This document shows positions 37,982 to 47,376 of a stretch of DNA of 64,000 bases, piece after piece. The notes below the pieces were generated by a model, which had not been told where the DNA came from, ran no database searches, and saw only the letters and a program-made list of their open reading frames with translations. Origin of the DNA: JAFDWI01 sp963764215 (lineage in GTDB: Bacteria; Actinomycetota; Acidimicrobiia; Acidimicrobiales; Iamiaceae); contig CAVXRS010000005.1 in NCBI GenBank assembly GCA_963764215.1, positions 1 through 64,000 on the forward strand, written 5' to 3'. How positions within the stretch are numbered: position 1 is the first letter of the stretch; each line of letters starts with the position of its first letter. The translations under genes were made by a program, and so were the position numbers.

Positions 37982-38776
37982 AGATCGTGCTGGCTGCGGT
38001 CGACGAAAGCCCGACCGCCCGCGACGTCCTGCAGAGCGCGCTCGTGGTCGGCGAGCTGACCGGCGCGACGGTCGAGGCCGTCCACGTTCGCGTCGACGAG
38101 TCCGTGCCGTACCACGGGACCTCGCCGACGAGTTCGGGGTGCGCGCTGCGGGTGCTCGACGGTGCCGTCGGCGACCGGTTGGCCGAGGCGCTCGCTGCCG
38201 ACGACGTGGTCGCCGGCGTGCTCGGCGCGCGGCACTGACACCGAGGAGGTGCCGGCCGGCCGACGGAAACACGTTCCACGTGGTGGAGCACACCACCAAG
38301 CCCGTCGTCATCGTGCCTCCCGGGTGCCCGATCCCCCCTGTCCCGGAGCACGTCCGCGCCGCGGCGCCTGCTGGTTCCGCTCGAGGGCGCGCACGCCTCC
38401 TCACGACCGGTCGTCGACGCCCTCGACCACCTGCTCACGGCGCAGGTCGAGGTCCTCGTGCTCCACGTGTTCACCGAGGCCACGATGCCGCGCATGCTCG
38501 ACCGACCGGTCCGCGACCTGTCGATGTGGGGCGACGAGTTCGTGGCGCGCTTCTGCTCGCCGGCGAGCCGCATCGAGCTGCGCGTCGGCGTCGTCGCGCG
38601 ACGAGGTCGCGGCGCTCGCCGCGACCGAGCACGTCGACCTCGTGGTCATGAGCTGGTCGCGGAACCGCAGCGCCGGCCACGCCGAGGTGGTGTGCGCCAT
38701 CCTCGCAGCCTCCCAGACGCCGATCCTGCTCCTGGCGGTGCCGCCCGAGGCGGACGATCCGACGACCGCCCGCTGA
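37978..38776 (+). CDS. universal stress protein, two tandem domains, frameshifted
   Basis: The ATG overlaps the GH65 stop. The first domain opens MKIVLAAVDESPTARDVLQSA and ends VVEHTTKPVVIVPPG. The second runs LLVPLEGAHASSRPVVDALDHLL to VVCAILAASQTPILLLAVP. Both are Usp-type alpha/beta folds; an ATP-binding G-x2-G-x9-G(S/T) is not clear in either. Breaks occur near 38120-38230, 38365 and 38600. Linkage to sugar storage suggests a stress-tolerance role. Confidence 0.75.
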
Positions 38777-38806
38777 AGCCGCGACCCGGCGGGTCGGACG
38801 CGTCCG

Positions 38807-41017
38807 CTACCCCTCGCCGGGTGCGTGCGGAAGGTCGGGGTCCGAGGCCCGCCCGGCGCGCCTGGTGGATCACCTCGAGCGGCCCCGCACCGCTCACCTC
38901 GCAGGCGCCGTCTTCCACGACCACGTCGAGGCGCTGGCCGGCGATGGCGATCCCCTCGACGCGGAGGCGTTCCATCCAAGGGGGCAGCTCGGGTTGCAGC
39001 CAGACGCGCCCGGCCGACGCCCACGGGTCGAGTCGCAGCAGGCTCCGGATCCACAGCAGCGGCGCCGCGGCCGCCCAGGCCTGGGGCGAGCACGACGCCG
39101 GATAGGACGCCGGGCTCGGCGGGTTCCCGCGCGCGAACCCGGCGAACAGCTCCGGGAGGCGCCCCTGGTGGGTGGTCGCCACCTCGACCTGCGCGCCGAT
39201 CAGGCGGTGCGCCTCCTCGACGAAGCCGTAGCGGGCGAGCCCCGCCGCGCACAGCGCGTTGTCGTGCGGCCAGACCGAGCCGTTGTGGTAGCTGACCGGG
39301 TTGTAGGCGGGCATCGAGGTGGCCAGCGTGCGGACCCCCCAGCCCGAGAACATCTCGGGCGACAGCAGCCGCTCGGCCACGAGCGCGGCGTGCGCGGGGT
39401 CGACGATGCCCGTCCAGAGGCAGTGGCCCATGTTCGAGGCGAGCGCGGCGACGGGTCGCTTGTCGCCGTCGAGCCCCAGGGCGTACCACCCGTGCTCCTC
39501 GAGCCAGAAGTCCTCGTTGAAGCGGCGGCGCAGCTCCGCGGCCTTGGCCCGGTAGCGGGCCGCGGTGGCCGGGTCTCCGGCGTCGACCGCCAGATGGGCG
39601 CGCGCCAGGTACGCCGCGTAGACGTAGCCCTGGACCTCGCAGAGCGCGATCGGCGCTCGGGCCAGCGAGCCGTCGAGGTGGCGCACCGCGTCCCACGAGT
39701 CCTTCCACCCCTGGTTCGCGAGGCCCCGGTCGCCGCGCTGCTGGTACTCGACGTAGCCGTCGCCGTCACGGTCGCCGAACTCGTCGATCCACGCCAGGGC
39801 CCGGTCGGCGTGGGGCAGCAGCCGCGACGCCGTCTGCGTCCGCGGCGTCCCAGCGGTGCAGCTCGCCCAGGAGCATCACGAACAGCGGGGTCGCGTCGAT
39901 CGTCCCGAAGTACACGTCGCCGCCACGCAGCGTCGGCCCGGTCGAGTCGCCGAACCGAACCTCGTGGAGGATCCTCCCCGGCTCCTCCTCGGTGACCGGG
40001 TCCACATCCTCACCCTGCAGCCGGGCGAGCGTCTCGAGGACGCCCCGAGCCAGGGTCGGGTCGGCCAGCAAGGTCATCCAGCCGGTCAACAGCGAGTCGC
40101 GACCGAACAGCGTCATGAACCACGGCGCGCCGGCCGCGAGGATCGGGGTCTCGGGGTGCTCGGGGTCGAAGATGCGCAGCGAGCCCAGGTCCTCGCCTGC
40201 ACGCTGCACCGCGGCCGCCATCCCCGCAGAGTCCGTGTCGATCGTCGGCAGCGTGGCGCGCCACGACGCCAGGCGCTGGTTCGGCAGCGCCTCGACGTCG
40301 TCGACGCCGCACCGGAAGCGCGGCGCGATCTCGTCGCCCGCCAACGCCATCACGACCTCGACGCACAGCTCCCACGACTCGCCGCGGCGCGAGCTCACCG
40401 CGCCAGGTGATCACGCCGTCGTCGACCGACGCGGGCTCGCTGAACGTGAGCCGCACCGACTTGTCCACGGCGCCGTCCGCCAGGTCGAAGCGGATGCCGG
40501 TCGCCGCCGCGTCGACCTGGCGCGACCGCGACCGGACCCGCCCTTCCTTGACCTCGAACAGCCCCGCGAAGTCGACGTCGCACCGGAGCTCGACCACCAC
40601 CGGCGTCGGTTCGAGCCCGTGGTGCACCAGGACGATCCGCTCACGCATGCCCGAGCCGATGCTGCGGTGGCGGAACGCGACCGTCTCGGCGTCCGCCCGT
40701 CCGGCCGGCGAGGCGACCTTGCCCAGGAACGTCGCCGCGAAGGGCTCGGTCACGTCGACGGTCAACGGTTCGAGCCGGTCGCCGTTCACCCGCAGCTCCC
40801 AGCGCGACAGGATCCGGGTGTCGAGGAAGAACAGCCCGTGCACGAAGTCGGGCGAGAGGTCACCGGTGCGCCCCGAGAGGCAGAACGTGCGCCCTTCGAC
40901 CAGGGTCACCACCCCGCCACGTTGCGCCTGCGACGGCACCGGCGTCCTGCCCTCGAACGGCGACGGCCCGGGGGATGTCGCCGACGGAGCAGTTCCGGTG
41001 GACAGGTCGCGAGCCAT
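38807..41017 (-). CDS. glycogen debranching-type amylo-alpha-1,6-glucosidase
   Basis: The ATG at 41017 opens a roughly 730-residue protein. The N-terminal domain has VTLVEGRTFCLSGRTGDL and GLFFLDTRILSRWEL (the debranching N-domain, PF14742-like). The C-terminal six-hairpin barrel includes APWFMTLFGRDSLLTGWM, NQGWKDSWDAV and YHNGSVWPHDNAL, with Asp/Glu in the expected places. It removes alpha-1,6 branches or acts on related alpha-glucans. Frames change near 40390, 39835 and 38860; the stop TAG at 38807 is the best estimate. It converges on the Usp gene. Confidence 0.8.
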
Positions 41018-41375
41018 CGTGAGCAGCATCCCACGTCGCAACGCTCGCCGGTTAGCCCAGAATCCGCCTCAGGCGACTGCGGAGGGGGTGCCCGACCGGC
41101 ACGTCCGGGATGCGACCACGTGGGTCAGAGCCACTGGCCGCCGAGCTCCGAGAGGTCATAGGACTTCCCGGGGCCGGCGTGGAAGATCCCGTTCAGCTGA
41201 GCGGGTCATGGTCGACCCGGCCCGCATGGGCGGGTTGTCGACCGGCGTGAGGCTCTTGGTCGACGTGGGTCGCCGCGGTCCTCGCGGGGTGGGGTTCGAC
41301 TCGACGCGAGCCGTTGTGTCCCCCGCGTCGTGTCGAGCGCTTCAGAGATCGGGGGCGGGGTCGTAGGCTGACCGC
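41018..41375. other. intergenic stretch before the MntA/HepT pair
   Basis: These 358 bp contain no gene that I can support. A minus-strand phrase of about 20 codons (HAGPGKSYDLSELGGQWL, stop near 41129) looks protein-like but has no start or length. It may be a relic. Confidence 0.3.
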
Positions 41376-41684
41376 ATGTCGGATGTCGCCTTGCGGCCGC
41401 TACGGGACCTGGTGAACGTGAACCGCGAGGAGATCAAGGCGATCGTCGCGCGCCATCACGGGCAATCCGTCGCCCTCTTCGGGTCAGTGGCCCGGGGGGA
41501 GGAGCGGCCAGACAGCGACCTCGACTTCCTGGTCGAGCTCGAACCCGATGCCCGACCGATCGAAATCCTCTCGATCGGGGTCGAGCTCGAAGAAGTGCTG
41601 GGCGTAAAGGTCGACGTGGGCACGCCGGCGTCGCTCCGTGAGCGACTGCGTGACGAGGTGCTGGCCGAGGCTGTGCCGCTGTGA
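41376..41684 (+). CDS. mntA: MntA-like nucleotidyltransferase antitoxin
   Basis: This 102-residue minimal nucleotidyltransferase has the signature LFGSVARGEERPDSDLDFLVE (GSxxR...DxD), with the third acidic residue around KVDVG. In HepT/MntA systems the NTase adds AMP to the toxin and so silences it. The stop overlaps the HepT GTG by four bases, the usual operon layout. The frame is intact. Confidence 0.9.
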   Translation: MSDVALRPLRDLVNVNREEIKAIVARHHGQSVALFGSVARGEERPDSDLDFLVELEPDARPIEILSIGVELEEVLGVKVDVGTPASLRERLRDEVLAEAVPL

Positions 41685-42028
41685 GTCGCCACGAGGAGGA
41701 TCGCCTGCGCGACGTCCTCGAGGCCATCGACGTGATCCGGGGCTACCTGACGCGTGGCGGCCTTCACGACGGGCTCGTCTACGACGCCGTCCGTGTCCGA
41801 CTCATCGAGATCGGCGAAGCGATCAAGAGCCTCGATCCCGGCCTGTTGGACGAAGCGCCGGGTGTGCCATGGAAGGAGATCGCCCGCATGCGGGACTACC
41901 TCGCGGATCGCTACTTCGACACCGACCACGCCATCGTCCAAGACGTGGTCGACAACGATCTCGGTCCGCTCGCCGATGCGGTGCACAAGCTGATCGATCG
42001 GGCGTCCCGAGACGAAGATCCGTCCTGA
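41681..42028 (+). CDS. hepT: HepT-like (DUF86) toxin with altered active site
   Basis: This 115-residue HEPN protein starts at GTG 41681 and has the helices EEDRLRDVLEAIDVIRGYL and RVRLIEIGEAIKSLD. The ribonuclease motif of HEPN toxins is Rx4-6H, here expected as RNxLxHxY. The sequence reads RDYLADRYFD, so Asp stands where His is normal. The Tyr that MntA AMPylates is kept. The toxin may be weakened, or a neutral form. It is near the tRNA-Lys 3' end, a common place for accessory genes. Confidence 0.9.
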   Translation: MSRHEEDRLRDVLEAIDVIRGYLTRGGLHDGLVYDAVRVRLIEIGEAIKSLDPGLLDEAPGVPWKEIARMRDYLADRYFDTDHAIVQDVVDNDLGPLADAVHKLIDRASRDEDPS

Positions 42029-42045
42029 TCGCGTTCCCCGAAGCA

Positions 42046-42074
42046 GGGGACTGCTGCACGATCCGGCGACAGGT
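42046..42074. repeat. 29-bp repeat after HepT (copy 2)
   Basis: GGGGACTGCTGCACGATCCG and the nine bases after it match 33659-33687 with two C/T differences. It lies between HepT and the tRNA-Lys gene. Both copies follow the last gene of an accessory module. Confidence 0.75.
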
Positions 42075-42106
42075 AGGACGTTGGGTTCATTCTCGTCCCG
42101 ACTGAG

Positions 42107-42206
42107 TGGGCCGTGTGGGGCTCGAACCCACAACCAACGGAGTGGGGCTCGAACCCACAACCAACGGATTAAAAGTCCGCGGCTCTACCAGTTGAGCTAA
42201 CGGCCC
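42107..42206 (-). tRNA. tRNA-Lys (anticodon UUU) with a 27-nt internal duplication
   Basis: On the minus strand the gene runs from 42206 (GGGCCGTTAGCTCAACTGGT) through the anticodon loop CTTTTAA to the acceptor end at 42107 (pairing ACGGCCC). A normal lysine tRNA of 73 nt is obtained only if one of two identical 27-nt copies of TCCGTTGGTTGTGGGTTCGA plus GCCCCAC is removed. That unit covers the end of the anticodon stem, variable loop and T-arm. No CCA is encoded. As it stands the transcript would be 100 nt with two T-arms, so it is probably non-functional or mis-assembled. Confidence 0.85.
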
Positions 42207-42379
42207 ATGTCACGCCGCCGGCGCTCGACCAAACCGCGCGTGGGGCACCATGATGACATGATTCCACCGACGTCCACACCCTCACGGCCCCGCACCGCCG
42301 TCGCAACGTCGGTCGGCCCCGGAATGTCCCGCCCGGGTCGTACGATCGGGATGTCGACGACGACCGAGGACACCTGACC

Positions 42380-42975
42380 GTGAACGAACCCACAACGACC
42401 ACCGAATCGGGCTTCGCGGTGATCGACCTGGAAACCACGGGGCTCGCGCCCTCCAAGGGCGCACGGATCATCGAGGTCGGCATGGTGCTGCTCGACCAGA
42501 CCGGTGCCCTCGAAGTCGAATGGGAGACCCTGGTCGACCCGGGATGTGGCGCCGGGCCGACCCACATCCACGGCGTGACCGACGCGATGCTCGACGGTGC
42601 CCCCGCCTTCGCCGACATCGCCGGCGACCTGGCAGCCCGCCTGCAAGGCCGCACGATCGTCGCGCACAACGCCACCTTCGACGTGAGCTTCCTCGACGCC
42701 GAATTCCGCGCATCGGGCTTCGCTGGCAGCGCCGAGCCGCTGTGCACGATGCGCCTCGCCAGGAGCCGTGGCCAGTACCCGGCGAACCTGGCGGCGTGCT
42801 GCGCGCGTACGGCATCGTCAACCGGGGTGCGCACCGCGCGTTCGGTGACGCGGCGGCGACCGCCGAGCTGCTGGTGCACCTGGAAGGAGCCGGACTCGAA
42901 CCGAAAGGGCCCGTGGCGTTTCCTGCCGGGCACCCCGAGCCGACCGGGCGGGTGCATTTGCGCCCCGCCCGCTGA
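42380..42975 (+). CDS. DEDDh 3'-5' exonuclease (DnaQ-like), frameshifted
   Basis: The GTG at 42380 starts NEPTTTTESGFAVIDLETTG, giving ExoI (DxE) in IDLETTG. ExoII is in IVAHNATFDVSFL, and ExoIII in HRAFGDAAATAELLVHL after a one-base break near 42798. This is the family of the polymerase III epsilon subunit; the short length and lack of a polymerase-binding tail make a stand-alone proofreading- or RNase T-like exonuclease likely. The product ends at TGA 42973. Confidence 0.85.
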
Positions 42976-43017
42976 GACAGGGAACCTGAGCGTCATGCCA
43001 CGGACCCGTGCACACCG

Positions 43018-43644
43018 GTGAGCGTCCACCACGGTGACAGCTCGGCGCCGATCGAGGCGCTGCTGGCCGTCGCAGCGTCAAACGTTCGAGGCCCCGGGCC
43101 CGACCGACGGCCAGCTCGACACGATACTGGCGCGCCGCGACCACCGTGCCCGACCACGGCGAGCTGCGCCCGTGGCGCTTCGTGGTCGTCTCCGGCGACG
43201 AGCGGGCCGCGTTCGGCGACGCGCTGGCCGCCGCGGGCTCGAAGCCGACCCGGAACTCGCCGAGCCGCGCCGCGAGAAGCTGCGCGCCAAAGCCTTCGTC
43301 GCCCCCACCTTCGTGGTGATCATCTCGTCGCCCAAGCCCGGCAACGTCGAGGTCTGGGAGCAGGAAGCCTCGCTGCCGCGGCGACCGGCTACGCGATGGG
43401 GCTGGCCGCCCACCTGCTCGGGGTCGCGTCGATCTGGAAGAGCGCCTCGGTGCGCACCGGCGCGGCACTCGCCGAGCTGTTCGAGATGGGCCCGGACGAA
43501 AAGCTCATGGGCTGGGTGAACCTGGGAACCGCGGCGGTCGAACCGCGCCCCAAGGCCAACCCGGTCGGCCCGGCCGAAGTCGCCGCCAGGCTCGTCGACG
43601 GCGCGCTCGAGCCCTGGGGTCAGTCGCCCTCGGGCCAGGAGTAG
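43018..43644 (+). CDS. nitroreductase-family protein, frameshifted
   Basis: The pieces ATTVPDHGELRPWRFVVVSG (FMN-binding start), REKLRAKAFVAPTFVVIIS and GYAMGLAAHLLGVASIWKSA join across breaks near 43127, 43225 and 43375. They give a ~200-residue flavin reductase of the YdjA type, with the hallmark DHGELRPW. It would reduce nitro or quinone compounds with NAD(P)H. The 3' end overlaps the convergent SDR end by 25 bp. Confidence 0.75.
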   Translation: MSVHHGDSSAPIEALLAVAASNVRGPGPDRRPARHDTGAPRPPCPTTASCARGASWSSPATSGPRSATRWPPRARSRPGTRRAAPREAARQSLRRPHLRGDHLVAQARQRRGLGAGSLAAAATGYAMGLAAHLLGVASIWKSASVRTGAALAELFEMGPDEKLMGWVNLGTAAVEPRPKANPVGPAEVAARLVDGALEPWGQSPSGQE

Positions 43645-44556
43645 TCCACCCCGGTCAGCTCGACCGAGAGGTCCCACAGCCGGCGTGCCGCTGCCACGTC
43701 GCTGGCCTGGCGGGTGCGACCGACCCGCTTCGCCCGCTTGCCGGCCTGCTCGAGGAACCCGTCGGGGCCGAAGTAGTCGTTGGCAACCACATCGGGCGCG
43801 GTCGCCGCGTGCAGGATCGGGATCGCCCCCTGCTCGGCCGGTTGGGCCACGAGCTGATCGCCGAGGCGGGTCAGCGTGTCCATGAACCGGTTCGCACCCC
43901 GGTTGCCGGGTCCGTTGTGGGTCAGGCTCGTCGCCGCATAGCCGGGGTGCGCGGCCACCGCGAGCAGATGCGTGTCGTGCGCGGCGGCCCGACGGGCCAA
44001 CTCGGCGGTGAACAACAGGTTCGCGAGCTTCGACTGCCCGTAGCGGGTCCACGGAGTTGTAGTGCTTGTGGGCGTCGAGGTCGTCCCAGTGCATCCAACC
44101 GGCCCGGTGGCCCGCCGAGGAGACCGTGACCACCCGGGCCGCGGACGCCGCAACCAGCAGGTCCAACAGCCGACCGGTGAGCGCGAAGTGGCCGAGATGG
44201 TTGACCCCGAACTGGGTTTCGAAACCCTGCGCCGTGAAGGACTTGGGCGGCGCCATGATCCCGGCGTTGTTGATCAGCAGATCCAGCCGGTCGATCGACG
44301 CGGCGACCTCGGTGGCAGCCGCAGCGACCGAGTCCAGGTCGGCCAGATCCAACGCCACCACACGGGGGGCCGGCCCCGTCGCCTGCGCGGCGACCTCGTC
44401 CTGCGCGGCGCGGGCCCGTTCGGCATCTCGGCAGGCCAACCAGACCTGGGCGCCGGCCGCGGCCAACTCCTTGGCGGTGACCAGGCCGAGCCCCGAATTG
44501 GCGCCGGTGACGAGCGCGGTGCGGTCGGTCTGGTCGGGAACGGTGGGCGAGCTCAT
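43620..44556 (-). CDS. short-chain dehydrogenase (retinol dehydrogenase-like)
   Basis: The ATG at 44556 gives the Rossmann motif TGANSGLGLVTAKELAAAG, NNAGIMAPP, VSSAGH (Ser) and YGQSK (Tyr, Lys). The two halves lie in different frames, with the break near 44050. The wording (RDAERARAA, GVNHLGHFALTGRLLDLL) matches the RDH11/12-like subfamily, whose bacterial substrates are mostly undefined. The next gene on this strand is TetR. Confidence 0.85.
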
Positions 44557-44649
44557 GGCCCCATCGTCCCACATCGTCCCGAGCGCCAGCCCCGTCCCTG
44601 GCACCGGCTCGGCCTCCGCGCACCGGCCCGGTCTCCGAACACCGGCCCG

Positions 44650-45261
44650 TCAGTCGGGGGGTGCCGCCACCATGATGCCCCGCAACACCAGGTCCACCGC
44701 GGCGGTGGCCTGGGCGACCGGGTCGGGTGCGTCGTCGTCGAACCGCCCGGCGAGCGCGGGCAGACTCGCCAGGCCGCCGGCGCCGTGGCCGATCAGGAAA
44801 TGCAGCGTCGCGGCGGGACGCGTTGGCGCCCGGCCCTGCTGTTCGAGGAGGCGCAACGCGGCGTCGGCCACCTCGTGGGCGGGCTGCAGATAGGCGTCGA
44901 AGAGAAGTTCCAGGCGCGGCCCGGGGTGCATGGCCTCGTAGTTGATGATGCGGATCAACGCCGGGCGGGCCGCGGTCAACTCGACGTAACGCACCAGGAT
45001 GGCCCGCAGCCGGTCGTACGGGTCCGCCGGGGCCGACGCCGCGGCGGTGGCCAGATCCGAGCCCAGCGCGGTGAACCCGTGGGCGACGGCCGCCTGCCAC
45101 AGCGCGTCCTTGGAGCCGTAGCGGATGTGGACGAGGTTGTGGCTCACCTCGAGGCGGCGACAGATGTTGCGCACCGACGCGCCTTCGAAACCCTGGTCGG
45201 CGAACTCGTCGAGGGCCGCATCCAGAATCATGGTGTCGTCGAGCCGTTGCGGCGTGGCCAC
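44650..45261 (-). CDS. TetR-family transcriptional regulator
   Basis: GTG at 45261 is the natural start for the helix-turn-helix DAALDEFADQGFEGASVRNI followed by CRRLEVSHNLVHIRYGSK. The C-terminal ligand domain is about 150 residues. The 7-2-7 palindrome at 45282 lies just before its start and overlaps a rightward promoter for the MpaB-like gene. It therefore probably represses itself and that neighbour. Confidence 0.85.
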   Translation of the reverse strand: MATPQRLDDTMILDAALDEFADQGFEGASVRNICRRLEVSHNLVHIRYGSKDALWQAAVAHGFTALGSDLATAAASAPADPYDRLRAILVRYVELTAARPALIRIINYEAMHPGPRLELLFDAYLQPAHEVADAALRLLEQQGRAPTRPAATLHFLIGHGAGGLASLPALAGRFDDDAPDPVAQATAAVDLVLRGIMVAAPPD

Positions 45262-45281
45262 CCGAGCAGGTTGGCCGAGCA

Positions 45282-45297
45282 CTTGACAGATGTCAAG
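45282..45297. promoter_or_regulatory. palindromic operator CTTGACA-GA-TGTCAAG
   Basis: The two seven-base arms are exactly complementary around a GA centre. It lies 20 bp upstream of the TetR start. A second, imperfect version (CTTGACA-GC-TGCCAAC) is at 45323-45338. Both lie in the gap with the divergent MpaB-like gene, as expected for a TetR dimer site. Confidence 0.6.
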
Positions 45298-45311
45298 GCT
45301 GTTCGTACGCT
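45283..45311 (+). promoter_or_regulatory. candidate promoter of the MpaB-like gene
   Basis: TTGACA (45283-45288), 17-bp spacer, then TACGCT (45306-45311). The -35 is perfect, the -10 poor. The operator palindrome covers the -35, so repressor binding would block polymerase. Confidence 0.4.
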
Positions 45312-45391
45312 CGGGTCTTGGACTTGACAGCTGCCAACGGCCAGGTCCTGCGCCTTCCGCCCGGCGCCACGTCTGCCAGGAGCAACCCGAG

Positions 45392-46301
45392 ATGCGACTG
45401 CCCATCGACCCCCTCGCCCCGGTGCGCCACGCCGTGGCCTCCAACCTGCAGGCGGCCTTCAACGCCGACACCCTCCCCGGCATCCAGTTCACCGACCCGG
45501 CCGGCGACCCGGGCCTGTTCGGGCCCGACTCGGTCACCTGGAAGGTGCACAGCCACCCCTCGGGCATCATCGGCGGGTTGTCGTCGTTGATGTTCCAGAG
45601 CCTGCATCCCCTCGCCATGGCCGGCGTCGCCGAACACTCCGACTACCGCGAAGACCCCTTCGGGCGGCTGTCGCGCACCGCGTCGTTCGTCGGCGCCACG
45701 ACCTTCGCCTCGACCGAGGTCGCCGACGCCATCATCGCCCACGTCAACCACGTGCACACCTTCATCCACGGCATCGCCCCCGACGGCCGCGCCTACCGGC
45801 CACCGAGCCGGAGCTGCTGCGCTGGGTGCACGTCGCCGAGATGACCAGCATCCTCAACGCGCACCGCCGCTACCACCCCTTCCCGATCCGCGGCAGGGAC
45901 CTGGACCGCTACTTCGACGAGACGGCGATCGTGCCCGAGAAGATCGGCGAGGCCACGACATCCCCCGCAGCTGCGCCCAGGTGCGCCAGTACCTGCGGGA
46001 CGTCCGCGGGGAGCTCGAATGCGGCGACCAGGCCCGAGAGGCGATGGCCTTCCTGATGTCCCCGATCGGCAACGATCCGGTGTCCAAAGGCATCTCCACG
46101 GTGCTGATCCAGGCGGCGGTCGGCCTGCTGCCCGGATGGGCGCAGGCGATGCACGGCATCCGTCGCCCACCCGGGTTCGACCTGATGACCGTGCGCCCGG
46201 TCGTGTTCTCACTCGTCCAGGCCCTCGACCTGCTGACCGGTCCGAGCCCGGTGCTCTCCCAGGCCCAGGCCCGTCTCGCGGCCGTCCCGGAACATCACTG
46301 A
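45392..46301 (+). CDS. oxygenase MpaB-like / DUF2236 family protein, frameshifted
   Basis: The ATG at 45392 has AGGAG nine bases before. Typical elements of the DUF2236 (latex-clearing/MpaB-like) family are visible: DSVTWKVHSHPSGIIGGL, MFQSLHPLAMAGVAEHSDY, then LLRWVHVAEMTSILNAHRRY and a C-terminal PPGFDLMTVRPV. Histidines in HPLAMAG and WVHVAEM may ligate haem or iron. Breaks lie near 45800 and 45958. The divergent TetR probably controls it. Confidence 0.8.
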
Positions 46302-46353
46302 GCTCGCACCGGTGCCTAACGAGATGCTCACATCGTCGACGTAGAACGGCGAC

Positions 46354-47340
46354 ATGAGCGAACCGAACCTGCTGCCCAAACGCCGCCGGCATCGACGAAT
46401 CCAGCTCGGCGCCATCGTGGTCGTCGCCGCGGTGCTGGCCGCGGGGTGCGGCGTCCACCACCGGGACGTCACCGGCGCCGGGTCGAGTTCTGCGCCCTCG
46501 GCGACGATCCCCACCGGCTCGACCACGCACGACGTCACGGTGGGCGGCACGCAACGTTCGTACCGCACCTACGTGCCGGCGAACCTCGACCGATCCAAGC
46601 CGGCGCCGCTGGTGGTCATGTTGCACGGCGGGTTCGGCAACGCGTCCCAGGCCGAGAAGGCCTACGACTGGGACCGTGAAGCGCAGGCCAAAGGGTTCAT
46701 CGTCGCCTACCCCGACGGGGCGAAGCGGGCCTGGAACGCCGGGACCTGCTGTGGCACCCCGTCCAAGGACCACATCGACGACGTGGCGTTCATCACCAAG
46801 GTCGTATCCACGGTGAAAGCCCAGATGCGGATCGACCCCCGGCAGGTGTTCGTCACCGGCATGTCCAACGGGGCGATGATGGCCGAACGGCTGGCCTGTC
46901 AGACCGACGTGTTCGCGGCCGTCGCCTCGGTGGCGGGCGCGCAGATGGTGCCCTGTGCAGATCCCGCACCGCTCTCGGTGCTGTTCGTCCACGGGCTCGC
47001 CGACACCCACGTGCCCATGGACGGCTCACCGGGCAACGGCAGGGGCAAAGTACCGGCCCATCCGCCGACAACGGACACGCTCGCCGCGTGGCGCAGCGTC
47101 GACAACTGCGCCTCACCGGTCACCACCACGAAAGGTCCGGTCGCCACGTCGACCGCGGCCTGCCCGTCCGGTCGCACCGTGGAGCTGATCACCATCGCCG
47201 GTGCCGGCCACCAGTGGCCCGGTTCGAAGCCCAATCACCCGCTGATCGCCAAACTGCTCGGCATGGATCCGCCCTCGAAGGCACTCGACGCCACCGCCAC
47301 GATCTGGTCGTTCTTCGCGGCGCACCCGCGGCCCGCGTGA
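46354..47340 (+). CDS. LpqC-like poly(3-hydroxybutyrate)-depolymerase-family lipoprotein
   Basis: This intact 328-residue protein has an Arg-rich N-terminus, lipobox LAAGC and an alpha/beta-hydrolase domain. The domain has VVMLHGGFGN (oxyanion), the nucleophile GMSNGAMM, Asp around VHGLADTHVPM and His in GAGHQWPG. Two short Cys pairs fit an extracellular enzyme. The family includes PHB depolymerases and feruloyl esterases; the substrate here is not fixed. Confidence 0.9.
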   Translation: MSEPNLLPKRRRHRRIQLGAIVVVAAVLAAGCGVHHRDVTGAGSSSAPSATIPTGSTTHDVTVGGTQRSYRTYVPANLDRSKPAPLVVMLHGGFGNASQAEKAYDWDREAQAKGFIVAYPDGAKRAWNAGTCCGTPSKDHIDDVAFITKVVSTVKAQMRIDPRQVFVTGMSNGAMMAERLACQTDVFAAVASVAGAQMVPCADPAPLSVLFVHGLADTHVPMDGSPGNGRGKVPAHPPTTDTLAAWRSVDNCASPVTTTKGPVATSTAACPSGRTVELITIAGAGHQWPGSKPNHPLIAKLLGMDPPSKALDATATIWSFFAAHPRPA

Positions 47341-47376
47341 ACCCGCGGGCCACCGAGGTGGTCGACCAGGACCGGG

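Noticed and set aside
41129..41190. Short minus-strand protein-like phrase HAGPGKSYDLSELGG
   Set aside because: Only about 20 codons with no start; too little to call a gene or relic with a name.
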